From NCBI GenBank assembly GCA_937928385.1, contig CALEZD010000040.1:1-16542 (forward strand): a stretch of 16,542 nucleotides of DNA. Reading direction: 5' to 3'. The stretch is from an uncultured Bacteroidota bacterium. Lineage in GTDB: Bacteria; Bacteroidota; Bacteroidia; Chitinophagales; Chitinophagaceae. This document shows positions 1-7,408 of this stretch, one piece after another (the stretch's first letter is position 1; each line of letters starts with the position of its first letter). Position numbers and translations under genes: made by a program. Under the pieces are notes generated by a model. It made no database searches, was not told the DNA's origin, and saw only the letters and a list, made by a program, of their open reading frames with translations.

Positions 1-6
1 CAGCTA

Positions 7-1149
7 TTACTGAGCGGGCGTGTTCAACACCTCTGCCAGTTTTGCGGTCAATGCTTCGGCGCGCAGGTTGCTGGCAATAATAATACCGTTGGGGTCTACC
101 AGGAAGTTGGCAGGAATGGCGTTCACTGCATAATCGCGGGCTGCCAGCGACTGCCATCCTTTCAGATCGCTGATATGTGTCCATGTCAGTTTATCCTTTT
201 TTATGGCTTGCAACCATTTGTCTTTATCCTCATCCAGCGATACACCCAAAATGGTGAAATTTTTGTCTTTGAAAGCATTATAAGCCCTTACTACGTTAGG
301 GTTTTCCTGCCTGCACGGCCCGCACCACGATGCCCAAAAGTCAATTAACACATATTTCCCTTTGAAAGAAGACAGGTTAACCATTTGTCCATCAGGTGTT
401 TGCAGTCTTATTTCAGGTGCAGGCGTACCCTCAGCCACAGCAGGCGCTGCCTCGTTTTGCTGTTTAATAACACCCATCATTTCATGGTATTTATTGGTGA
501 AGTCGGCTGCCAGTTTTGAGTCGGGGAAACGTGAAGGCAGGCTTTGCACAAAGCTTTCAAGAAAAGCGCCCTCAGCCTGGGGGTTCAATATCTGCGCTGC
601 AAACACGGCGTTGGGCAGATGAGCGGTGGTATCAGCATATTGTTCAATATACCTGGTCAGCGACACATTCATGTCTTTGATGGAGGCCATAGCCGATGCC
701 AGTTTTTCTTCATCGCCTTTAGCACGCAATGTGTCCATCACTATCTGCATCTCATTAAGGTCGCGCATGTGGCCACGTACTATCAGCAGCAGTTTCTTCA
801 GGCTTTCAGACCCGTCAGAGCCACTCACCTGGTAGTTTTCTATATCATCCCAGTTGGCAGTCACTTTCACATTCCCTTCGCTGACAGATAATAATATATA
901 CCTGCCTGAGGGGAAACGCAGACGGTACAGGCGGGGTTCCGGGGCTGTACCCTTAAGTTCAAATTTTCCATCGGCACCCACATGCACAGAGTCTATTACC
1001 ACCAGGTTTTCTATCCCTATTTCTTCCAGGTACACGTCAGCCTCAGGCATACCGGCTACATCCCCTATAACGGTAAACTTGCCGTTCCCGTTATCACATG
1101 CCGCAAAGGCAGTAAACAGGAGGGCCAGCAATAGATATTTTATTCTCAT
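7..1149 (-). CDS. TlpA-like thiol-disulfide oxidoreductase lipoprotein with DUF4369 domain
   Basis: The product is a 380-residue predicted lipoprotein: a hydrophobic N-terminal segment ends in an AFAAC lipobox with the lipidated Cys at residue 18. Residues about 22-115 fit the DUF4369 domain found before thioredoxin folds in Bacteroidota. A thioredoxin/AhpC-TSA domain fills the C-terminal third and carries the active site WCGPC (Cys276 and Cys279, bases 313-327). The family reduces or exchanges disulfides of exported proteins on the periplasmic side; the actual substrate cannot be told. An upstream in-frame ATG at 1173 would add eight residues before the signal peptide. I prefer the ATG at 1149 because it places MRIKY directly before the hydrophobic core. 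The gene is divergent from the HmuY-like gene, and its stop lies 7 bases from the window edge. Family assignment is firm; exact role is not. Confidence 0.9.
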   Translation of the reverse strand: MRIKYLLLALLFTAFAACDNGNGKFTVIGDVAGMPEADVYLEEIGIENLVVIDSVHVGADGKFELKGTAPEPRLYRLRFPSGRYILLSVSEGNVKVTANWDDIENYQVSGSDGSESLKKLLLIVRGHMRDLNEMQIVMDTLRAKGDEEKLASAMASIKDMNVSLTRYIEQYADTTAHLPNAVFAAQILNPQAEGAFLESFVQSLPSRFPDSKLAADFTNKYHEMMGVIKQQNEAAPAVAEGTPAPEIRLQTPDGQMVNLSSFKGKYVLIDFWASWCGPCRQENPNVVRAYNAFKDKNFTILGVSLDEDKDKWLQAIKKDKLTWTHISDLKGWQSLAARDYAVNAIPANFLVDPNGIIIASNLRAEALTAKLAEVLNTPAQ

Positions 1150-1170
1150 TTCTCTTATTTTTTGAGCGCA

Positions 1171-1178
1171 CAAACCTA
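1171..1178 (-). promoter_or_regulatory. Candidate -7 promoter element for the TlpA-like gene
   Basis: The minus strand reads TAGGTTTG, a full match to the Bacteroidota -7 consensus TAnnTTTG. Transcription would start roughly 15 bases before the ATG at 1149. No TTG is seen at the usual -33 distance, so the call rests on the -7 box alone. Confidence 0.35.
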
Positions 1179-1306
1179 ACTAATAATTTGCGTTTAACCC
1201 GTTTGTGTCATGAACTTTACATAAAACGGAAATTTTTAACAAAACCCATTCTTAATGACAATACTCTGACACAAGCTGGGTTTTTCTGCTGGATATTTGT
1301 ATAGTA

Positions 1307-2308
1307 ATGAGAATGAAAGGTTTACTCAGCTTGTACACTTTGTCGGCTGCCTTGCTTTTTGCATCGTGTGAGAAGGAAGACAAGCCCGTGCCATTGCCTG
1401 AAAAGGGAGAGGCGGAATATGGTAATGTTGAAATGGGCGAAGATTATACCGACCAGGTATTCTTCGACCTGGAAACAGGCAGGGTAGTGCATATAAGCGA
1501 AATAAACAGCTGGCACCTGGCTTTTGACGCTTCGGTAAATGGATACCATATGTTCCTGAACGGCGGAGCCGATGTAATGATATATAATACCGGTGAAACG
1601 AACTTCAACAATGTGACTTCTGCCCCCGCCAATACCAGCAAAGAATGGATGTTTGACCGGCCCTCAGGTTTGGCCGATTCCACAGCAATGGGCGACTGGC
1701 GTGCAGCAGGTGGTTTGTCCAAAAACGAAGTGTATATCGTTAAACTCAACCCGACTTATGACCCCAATAACCTGAAAAAAATAAAACTGGTATATGTAAG
1801 TAATACAGAGTATGTGTTGGAATATGCAGATATGGATGAGACTATAACACATACCATCACTATTCCCAAAGATGAAAGGTATAATTACTCCTACTTCAGT
1901 TTTACCGGTGGCGGCAAAGTACTACAGCCGGACCCGCCCAAGGATACATGGGATATAGTGTTTACCAGGTACAGGTATATCTATTACGAGTTGGATAATT
2001 TTCCATATATGGTCAACGGTGTGCTGCTCAACCCATATAACACTACAGCCGCCAAAGATACTACCACTGCATTCGCTGATCTTGATTTCACGAAGATTTT
2101 GGAGATGCAGTATTCCAACCATCGGGACGTAATAGGTTTCAACTGGAAGGAGTATAACTTCGATACCGAGCGTTATGAAATTAACCGTGATAAGAATTTT
2201 GTAATCAAAACCAGGAAAAATCATTATTACAAAATGCGTTTCCTGGATTTCTACAATAAGCAGGGTATCAAGGGTAGCCCCTCTTTCGAGTTTCAGCGTG
2301 TGTACTAG
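1307..2308 (+). CDS. HmuY-family lipoprotein
   Basis: A 333-residue predicted lipoprotein; the signal peptide ends in LLFASC with the lipidated Cys at residue 21. Two copies of a typical HmuY-like strand, a Trp followed by an Asp- or His-rich beta strand, occur around Trp69 (SWHLAFD) and Trp215 (TWDIVFTRY). The C-terminus (about 297-333), with FVIKTRKNHYYKMRFLDFY and a final SPSFEFQRVY, also matches the family. HmuY of Porphyromonas binds haem at the cell surface and passes it to the TonB-dependent receptor HmuR. Many Bacteroidota homologues have unproven ligands, and no receptor gene is present here, so haem binding is not claimed. The ATG at 1307 is followed by another in-frame ATG at 1313; either start keeps the signal peptide. 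It converges on the response regulator gene, with only five bases between the stop codons. Confidence 0.75.
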   Translation: MRMKGLLSLYTLSAALLFASCEKEDKPVPLPEKGEAEYGNVEMGEDYTDQVFFDLETGRVVHISEINSWHLAFDASVNGYHMFLNGGADVMIYNTGETNFNNVTSAPANTSKEWMFDRPSGLADSTAMGDWRAAGGLSKNEVYIVKLNPTYDPNNLKKIKLVYVSNTEYVLEYADMDETITHTITIPKDERYNYSYFSFTGGGKVLQPDPPKDTWDIVFTRYRYIYYELDNFPYMVNGVLLNPYNTTAAKDTTTAFADLDFTKILEMQYSNHRDVIGFNWKEYNFDTERYEINRDKNFVIKTRKNHYYKMRFLDFYNKQGIKGSPSFEFQRVY

Positions 2309-2313
2309 CCTGT

Positions 2314-2991
2314 TTATGTTTTAGGGATGTATATTCCTAACCGTATGGCTTCTATTACAATACCCACAATGTTTTTTGCGCCCATCTTCTCCAGTATTTT
2401 CATCCTGTAGCCCTCTACGGTGCGTGTACTCAGGTATAGTTTTTCGCCTATCTGCTTATTGGTATATTCCTGGCATATCAGGCGAATGATTTCTTTTTCT
2501 TTTTCAGAAAACTCCGCCTCCTTCTGCTGCTTCTGCATATTATACCTGCTGAAAGCTATCAATTTGGTCAGCTTGCCCGATGTAGATTTGCAGTAGTAAG
2601 GCTTGTTTTGAAAAACAGACTGAACGGCTTCCACCACTTCTGTTTTGTCAGCATTCTTAAGCAAGTAACCTATAGCCCCTGCTTCAAACATCTCCAGTAT
2701 CAGCTCTTCATCATCATACATCGACAATGCTATCACCTTAATAGCCGGGTAATGCTGCATGATGTATTTGGTGGCTTCAACGCCATCAATTATCGGCATT
2801 TTTATATCAGTAATTACCACATCGGGCACCAGCTTTTTCACCTGGCTAATCAGTTCCCTGCCATCCCATGCCTCGCCGGCAAGGTGTATGCCCTCTACAG
2901 AGCTTAACATGAGTTTCAACCCGTCTCTGAACAACTCGTGGTCATCAGCTATCACGACATTTATCGGTATTGCGCTAACTGTTTTCTGCAT
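2314..2991 (-). CDS. NarL/LuxR-family response regulator
   Basis: A 225-residue response regulator. The receiver domain (about 10-128) has the acidic pair Asp16-Asp17, the phosphoacceptor Asp62 in VVITDIKMP, the switch Ser90 and the conserved Lys112. A LuxR-type helix-turn-helix fills about 162-220, with the recognition region NKQIGEKLYLSTRTVEGYR. Once phosphorylated it should bind DNA and regulate transcription. Its start lies inside the end of the histidine kinase gene (17-base overlap), so the kinase is almost certainly its partner and the two are probably translationally coupled. It is the last gene of a four-gene minus-strand operon. Length and key residues are normal for the family; target genes are unknown. 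Confidence 0.93.
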   Translation of the reverse strand: MQKTVSAIPINVVIADDHELFRDGLKLMLSSVEGIHLAGEAWDGRELISQVKKLVPDVVITDIKMPIIDGVEATKYIMQHYPAIKVIALSMYDDEELILEMFEAGAIGYLLKNADKTEVVEAVQSVFQNKPYYCKSTSGKLTKLIAFSRYNMQKQQKEAEFSEKEKEIIRLICQEYTNKQIGEKLYLSTRTVEGYRMKILEKMGAKNIVGIVIEAIRLGIYIPKT

Positions 2992-3742
2992 AAGTTTCTG
3001 TTACTGGTATTTCAATGACGTATTGGGATCCGAAACCCGGCATTGACCTGAAATTGAACCTTGCGTTCATTACTTCGGCACGGCTGTGCAGGTTGGTCAA
3101 TCCCAATCCGTTATTATTTTCAATGCTCTTATCATAATCAAAACCTTTGCCGTCGTCGGCGGTAAGCAATACCAGCTTGCTGCCGTTATTCTGTAGTGTA
3201 ATGATCAGTTGTCCTGCATCCGCATGTTTGATGGTATTGTGTATAATCTCCTGTATGATGCGATAGATATTGATGCTCATTTCTGCAGGAAGTTCCATAT
3301 CGGGGCTGATAAAGGTAATATGCAGTTCATGGGTATCGCTTAGCTTGCTGATGTACTCATGCACCGCTTTTACCAGGCCTTTTCTTACCAGTGTACTGGG
3401 CAGCAGGTTGTACGATATTTCACGCGTTTTAGCAATGGCATCATCAATATGTTTGTTTGCAAAGGCAATGATTTTCTTTTCTTCATCGGTCTGGTGCTGC
3501 AGGTGGTTGATTTGTATGCGTACTGCTGATAGTATGGGGCCCAGTTCGTCGTGCAGGTCGGTGGCTATCCGCTTACGCTCTTTTTCCAGCGTATTTATTT
3601 CTGCACGTATCCTCATTTTGTTCAGTAGCGCATTGCGCCGCTGGTGGCGTATCATAGTGGCAATAAATACTATGATAATGATGCCCAACGCTATGGCGGC
3701 GACAATTATAGCTGTATAAAATTGCTCTTCGGAGGTATGCAT
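2975..3742 (-). CDS. Sensor histidine kinase, HisKA_3 type, with minimal N-terminus
   Basis: A 255-residue kinase of the NarX/LiaS/DesK class. One transmembrane helix spans about 9-31, then a short helical linker leads to the HisKA_3 dimerisation domain with phosphoacceptor His64 in TDLHDELGP. The HATPase_c domain has an N-box around Asn169 (EIIHNTIKHA), a G1 box DDGKGFD (about 196-202) and a G2 box NGLGL (211-215). There is essentially no periplasmic or PAS sensor domain: only about eight residues precede the helix. The start codon lies inside the preceding membrane protein gene (37-base overlap), and the end overlaps the response regulator by 17 bases. I infer that signal input comes from that membrane protein, or from the membrane itself as in DesK-like kinases. 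Confidence 0.92.
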   Translation of the reverse strand: MHTSEEQFYTAIIVAAIALGIIIIVFIATMIRHQRRNALLNKMRIRAEINTLEKERKRIATDLHDELGPILSAVRIQINHLQHQTDEEKKIIAFANKHIDDAIAKTREISYNLLPSTLVRKGLVKAVHEYISKLSDTHELHITFISPDMELPAEMSINIYRIIQEIIHNTIKHADAGQLIITLQNNGSKLVLLTADDGKGFDYDKSIENNNGLGLTNLHSRAEVMNARFNFRSMPGFGSQYVIEIPVTETYAENS

Positions 3743-4347
3743 ATTATTGCTATTGTCAACATAATATTATACCCGACATTGAGGTATGATTCTATAACAA
3801 AAATATTGTTTTTTATTGAGCCTGTAGCCGCATAATAATAAAATATCTCTGTTAATACTTTGTATGAAAAAAAGATAATCACTGCTATGGATATAATGAA
3901 TGCCGGATTGGCAAGTATCCTGCCCCTGTCGTTTACCACCAGCCAGCTTAGCTGGTTAATGGCCAGCAGTATCAGCGATAATGAGTACACTACCTGGAAT
4001 ACCGGGCTGAACATAGTAAGCCTTCCGAGTATGATATTTTCAGTCAGCCAAAGTAGTGTCATGCCTGTTATCAGCACCAGGTATAGCCACCTCACTCTGA
4101 GTATATTCTTCCAGTTATGAAATTGCCAGGCCAGCAGCAGGAATTCACACAGGTAATAGATATTGGTAGGTAATGCATTGCTGGTGTTGTAGAAGAAGAA
4201 GTAACAGGTGAGTTCGTTGGCCAGCCCCAGCAGCAATAGGTATATAATAGGGTGATAAGATACAGGAATGTTCCTGTATCTTATCACACCGGTAATAGCT
4301 GGGGCCAGTATGCTCAAGCTGAATAAAAATGCCTGGTACTTATTCAT
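3706..4347 (-). CDS. Seven-helix integral membrane protein, possible sensor partner of the kinase
   Basis: A 213-residue very hydrophobic protein with about seven predicted transmembrane helices (roughly 4-22, 33-53, 60-78, 87-107, 114-137, 148-172, 183-204). I recognise no enzyme motif and no named family. It starts 15 bases after the lipoprotein gene and its last 37 bases overlap the kinase gene. This tight packing with a kinase that lacks a sensor region suggests a signal-receiving role in the membrane, which is inference only. The ATG at 4347 is preceded by a purine-rich AGAGGAAA about ten bases away. Codons 21-32, in the loop between helices 1 and 2, are encoded by a long perfect palindrome (separate entry). 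Confidence 0.75.
   Translation of the reverse strand: MNKYQAFLFSLSILAPAITGVIRYRNIPVSYHPIIYLLLLGLANELTCYFFFYNTSNALPTNIYYLCEFLLLAWQFHNWKNILRVRWLYLVLITGMTLLWLTENIILGRLTMFSPVFQVVYSLSLILLAINQLSWLVVNDRGRILANPAFIISIAVIIFFSYKVLTEIFYYYAATGSIKNNIFVIESYLNVGYNIMLTIAIICIPPKSNFIQL
4252..4287. repeat. Perfect 17-bp-arm palindrome inside a coding region
   Basis: The arms GTGATAAGATACAGGAA (4252-4268) and its exact reverse complement (4271-4287) are separated by two bases. In mRNA this would make a very stable hairpin about 60-95 bases after the start codon of the seven-helix protein. It encodes residues 21-32 (VIRYRN then IPVSYH). No T-tract follows on either strand, so it does not look like a terminator. 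Confidence 0.9.
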
Positions 4348-4362
4348 GCATCTGTATTTCCT

Positions 4363-4866
4363 CTATGGCCAACGCTGCCCGGCTTCCAGTATCATTTCAT
4401 CTGCGGTAGCGGTATATGCCGGATTTTCCTGTCTTTTTTGCACTACATCTCTGCCCTCGCCATCTACCCCGGTCAACACAAGCCTCACCTGGTTTTGCCC
4501 GTCCATAGCCAGGTAAACGCGGAATCCTACCACGTTTGGCTGACAAATAAGTGAGTCAATGGCTTTCAGGTTGAAAGTTTCATAAACAGGGAAGGCATTG
4601 GGCCCACCCAAAGTAGTAGAAAGTACTCCCTCCCTGGCTATCCCGAAGTTGCTGATCATATTGGTTGCGTCGTTGAGGGTAATATGGTGGTTGATAGCAT
4701 TCAATGTTGTAATAAAGGGGGTAGGTGACGGTTTGCTGTCTATACATTTAGTACAGGTATCGCAGTCGCCTGTTCCTGCTGTACATGCAGTAACCATAGA
4801 TAATGTCAATGCTAATGCAGCTAATCTGAAGAGGTCCTTTTTAATTCTTAAAGGAAACTGGTTCAT
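4363..4866 (-). CDS. Small lipoprotein heading the two-component operon
   Basis: A 167-residue predicted lipoprotein. After a positively charged start (MNQFPLRIKKD) a hydrophobic segment ends in MVTAC, with a cluster of further cysteines directly behind (CDTCTKC), then a Pro/Ser-containing linker. The rest is a compact mixed domain with the conserved-looking stretches VYETFNLKAIDSLI and NVVGFRVYLAMDG. I do not recognise the family. A longer reading frame back to 4977 has no signal peptide at its start, so the ATG at 4866 is preferred. It is followed after 15 bases by the membrane protein, kinase and regulator genes. It may be an extracytoplasmic ligand-binding or accessory part of that signalling module, or the product the module controls. 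Confidence 0.75.
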   Translation of the reverse strand: MNQFPLRIKKDLFRLAALALTLSMVTACTAGTGDCDTCTKCIDSKPSPTPFITTLNAINHHITLNDATNMISNFGIAREGVLSTTLGGPNAFPVYETFNLKAIDSLICQPNVVGFRVYLAMDGQNQVRLVLTGVDGEGRDVVQKRQENPAYTATADEMILEAGQRWP

Positions 4867-4892
4867 AATAAAGATTGTTTTTTGGTTTACAA

Positions 4893-4900
4893 CAAATGTA
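4893..4900 (-). promoter_or_regulatory. Candidate -7 element for the lipoprotein/two-component operon
   Basis: The minus strand reads TACATTTG, matching TAnnTTTG, about 27 bases before the ATG at 4866. No convincing -33 TTG is seen at the right distance, so this is tentative. Confidence 0.35.
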
Positions 4901-4980
4901 TAAGTGACGTTTCGTGTTTTTATACGTAGTTCTACGCAAGTTTTTCCCGTAACAGATACTGCAATATTCCGTAACAACGC

Positions 4981-5013
4981 TTGCAGCCGCAGCTCTTGCC
5001 CGTAATAGTTTTG
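4981..5013 (+). promoter_or_regulatory. Candidate promoter of the 745-residue protein gene
   Basis: TAGTTTTG at 5006-5013 fits the -7 consensus TAnnTTTG. A TTG at 4981-4983 lies 22 bases upstream, slightly farther than ideal. Transcription would start near 5020 and give a leader of about 58 bases before the ATG at 5078. It shares the 211-base intergenic space with the divergent two-component operon. Confidence 0.3.
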
Positions 5014-5077
5014 TGCTACAATTCCAGAGTGACAATTGAGAAAAATTTATTGATAAACTATTAAAATAACCTTTGTT

Positions 5078-7315
5078 ATGGCAACGATTAAGAAAACAAC
5101 AGTGACTAAAGCTACCGTGGCTACCAAAGCGGTGGCCACTGCAGTTCGGGCACTGAAAGTGCAGCCCGAGCGCGAACAGATGCAACTATTGCTGCTGAAG
5201 AATCCTAATTATTTTGGTACACTGTCTAAGAAAAGTCCGCTTGCCGGTCAGTACAAGGCCGTAAAAGCGATACAGGGCAATACCACTTATGAACAGATTA
5301 CCTGTGTGGGTTACAACCCGCAGATGAAGTCGGTGACAGCTATTGTGAAGCTGAACCAGAACGGCGGCTATAGCGGTGGCGCCTGTACGCCCGGCAGTAA
5401 AGAATATGTGCGTTTTTATATTGACTATGAGCACAACGGTAATTGGAAAGACCTGGGCATGGTCAGCTTCGATTCGCACGATTTCAATCATACCAACAAC
5501 AACCCCCTTTGTTATGCTGTTAACCTGGCCTTCAAACCTGAAATTACCCGCTGCTGCGACGATAAGCCCGTGCTGCCGATAATAAGGGCCATACTCTCCT
5601 GGAGTGTAGCACCTACAGCAGACGACCCCGATTTTATTCCTGTATGGGGTAATGTAATGAATATAAACGCCCAACTGGAACCTAAGCAAAGCTGGATATG
5701 CTGGCTGAAACTCAACCTGAAAGATATAGGCGTTGAGCTGAAACCCGACCAGTTGAAACTGTTTGCTGAAAAAATACCCCAGATACCTGAAGTGCTGAAC
5801 CTGCAGGTGGAGGAAACAGAACTCGCAGCATTGGCTAAACTGTATAAAAAAGATGTGCAGGAAGAACGCCTCGGTTTCACCACTGTGGCTAAGGCTCTTA
5901 CAGCCGGTGTGCCGTCTTTTGAGTTGACAACAAGCCTGACCAATGCAGGGCTGAACATAAGCAAGGTGGTAGACTTTGTGCTGGCACCCAAGTTCAATAC
6001 TACTTATGAAGAGGTGAAGTGTGTGGGCCTGGACCGTGATACCAGCCGCCTGTATGCTACTGTATTGCTCAAAAAACCATCGGGCTATGCAGGCAACCTG
6101 TGCAGCAAGGGCAGCAGGGAGTACGTAGCGTTTTATATGGACTTTGGCAGTGGTTGGGAACATATGGGTACATCATCGGTAGAAGTACATGATGTAAACC
6201 CTATGCCTACAGGTGGACTGTCTTATCATGTAGAACTGCCTGTTAACCTAACACCTTACCAGAAAGAAAAATGCAGCGAAACTTATTTCGCCAAAGTAAA
6301 AGCCATCCTGTCGTGGAATATGTACCCACCCGATAATCAACCCAACTGGATAGCACCCTGGGGCGACTGGGAGCAGGCATGGGTAGAGATACGCAACCGT
6401 GGTGTAGTATATACAGGCAAAACACCGATTATTACAGCCATTGGTAACATACCGGCCAAAAAGGTGAGTACAGTTACCGGTATGATAGACAGCTCGCTGG
6501 ATGCACCCGATGCCTCGGTAGATGGCTACAATGGTTTCTCTTTCAATGGGGTAGTGCCGCTGACAGGACTGGTGCCCGAGCATCCTGATTCCAATGATAT
6601 ACCTGCATCACAATTGCAGTACAGGATAATGCTGAAACGTGCGGGAGAGCCTGATAGCAGTTTCGCACCTGTTACCACACCGTTCAAAGTACTGAAAAAT
6701 GTAATCGCGGGTGGCATACTTACCCAGTCGGTAGAAACACAAACACCTGATGCAGGCGGCTTCTACAACTACCTGGTGGATTACAATGCGCCTAAGATTG
6801 TAACTGTACATGGCGACCTGATGGGTGTCCTCTCTATTGCCGATGCAGGTGTGTACGAGTTCTACCTCGAAACATCAGAAGGATACATCAGTGCACGCCA
6901 CCGCATAAAAATTGACAAACACGCACCCAAAGATGTGGAGATAAAAGTAAATGGCTCAGAAGACTGCGGTACGCTGAAAAAGGGAATGGACATAACCGGT
7001 ACATACAAACTGGCCGATGATGAGAACAATTGCCATAGTGTAGCGTTCGAGTTCATCACCCTGCGCCCCGGCGACAGTACTGTCTTCAAAGTAGATGGTG
7101 CGGTGAGCAGCTTTGGTGCAAGGGTACCGGTGCCCCTGGTAGGCAAAACAGGAACCTGGTCTATGACGACGAACAACGTACGCAAATGCGGCTACAATAT
7201 CAGGCTGTGGGCATACGACAGGACCTTGTATTGTTACGCCTTCATTGCGTATGCATACACCTTCCACCAGCAGCGCAGTGTAGATACTATTGGTTTCTGC
7301 CTGAACGAAGCATAA
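5078..7315 (+). CDS. Unrecognised 745-residue protein with an internal domain duplication
   Basis: The N-terminus (1-28) is a Lys/Thr/Ala/Val-rich stretch, not a Sec signal peptide, so the product is cytoplasmic or exported by another route. Two related domains of about 130 residues follow, at roughly 69-200 and 308-438. Both share a TTYE start, paired cysteines (76/103 and 315/342), GY, an S-K/R-EYV-x-FY-x-D core, an S-x3-HD-x-N motif (His134-Asp135 and His371-Asp372), ILSW and a P-W-G end. An alpha-helical stretch (about 218-300) links them. Residues about 460-745 look like beta-rich, possibly Ig-like, material ending in a Cys-containing C-terminus. I know no named family for it. A strong terminator follows, then the cysteine protease gene on the same strand. 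It could be a structural or adhesive protein, or a partner or substrate of the protease. Coding is certain; function is open. Confidence 0.88.
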   Translation: MATIKKTTVTKATVATKAVATAVRALKVQPEREQMQLLLLKNPNYFGTLSKKSPLAGQYKAVKAIQGNTTYEQITCVGYNPQMKSVTAIVKLNQNGGYSGGACTPGSKEYVRFYIDYEHNGNWKDLGMVSFDSHDFNHTNNNPLCYAVNLAFKPEITRCCDDKPVLPIIRAILSWSVAPTADDPDFIPVWGNVMNINAQLEPKQSWICWLKLNLKDIGVELKPDQLKLFAEKIPQIPEVLNLQVEETELAALAKLYKKDVQEERLGFTTVAKALTAGVPSFELTTSLTNAGLNISKVVDFVLAPKFNTTYEEVKCVGLDRDTSRLYATVLLKKPSGYAGNLCSKGSREYVAFYMDFGSGWEHMGTSSVEVHDVNPMPTGGLSYHVELPVNLTPYQKEKCSETYFAKVKAILSWNMYPPDNQPNWIAPWGDWEQAWVEIRNRGVVYTGKTPIITAIGNIPAKKVSTVTGMIDSSLDAPDASVDGYNGFSFNGVVPLTGLVPEHPDSNDIPASQLQYRIMLKRAGEPDSSFAPVTTPFKVLKNVIAGGILTQSVETQTPDAGGFYNYLVDYNAPKIVTVHGDLMGVLSIADAGVYEFYLETSEGYISARHRIKIDKHAPKDVEIKVNGSEDCGTLKKGMDITGTYKLADDENNCHSVAFEFITLRPGDSTVFKVDGAVSSFGARVPVPLVGKTGTWSMTTNNVRKCGYNIRLWAYDRTLYCYAFIAYAYTFHQQRSVDTIGFCLNEA

Positions 7316-7324
7316 ACACCCAAT

Positions 7325-7361
7325 GGTTAAGCCCGTGCATACGGGCTTAACCCTCTTGTTT
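7325..7361 (+). terminator. Rho-independent terminator after the 745-residue protein gene
   Basis: A perfect 12-bp stem, GGTTAAGCCCGT paired with ACGGGCTTAACC, encloses a four-base loop at 7325-7352. A T-rich tract (CTCTTGTTT) follows. It sits nine bases past the stop codon, so it separates this gene from the protease gene, at least partly. Confidence 0.85.
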
Positions 7362-7391
7362 CATTTTATCAAATAAGTTTTCATTTTATCA
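7359..7391 (+). repeat. Direct repeat TTTCATTTTATCA, two copies 20 bp apart
   Basis: The 13-base sequence occurs at 7359-7371 and 7379-7391, with starts two helical turns apart, between the terminator and the protease start codon at 7409. The position suits an operator or promoter element, but no regulator is known. An imperfect -7 box (TAAGTTTT, 7374-7381) overlaps it. Confidence 0.5.
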
Positions 7392-7408
7392 CGCTAAAAC
7401 ACATAAGT

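Noticed and set aside
1150..1173. Eight-residue extension of the TlpA-like lipoprotein to the ATG at 1173
   Set aside because: It adds a charged stretch before an already complete signal peptide and would place the start upstream of the expected transcription start.
4252..4287. Palindrome as a transcription terminator
   Set aside because: There is no T-tract on either strand and the gene continues through it into two overlapping downstream genes.
4867..4977. N-terminal extension of the small lipoprotein to 4977
   Set aside because: It would bury the signal peptide 37 residues inside the protein and cover a candidate -7 box.
4841..5185. Minus-strand frame of 114 codons between the divergent genes
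   Set aside because: It covers the start of two better genes and the promoter space, and its translation is rich in Cys, His and Asn with no recognisable structure.
5186..6163. Open reading frame of 325 codons on the minus strand
   Set aside because: It lies opposite the 745-residue gene, has a Cys/His/Gln/Phe-rich composition and no plausible N-terminus; the plus-strand frame has clear duplicated domains.
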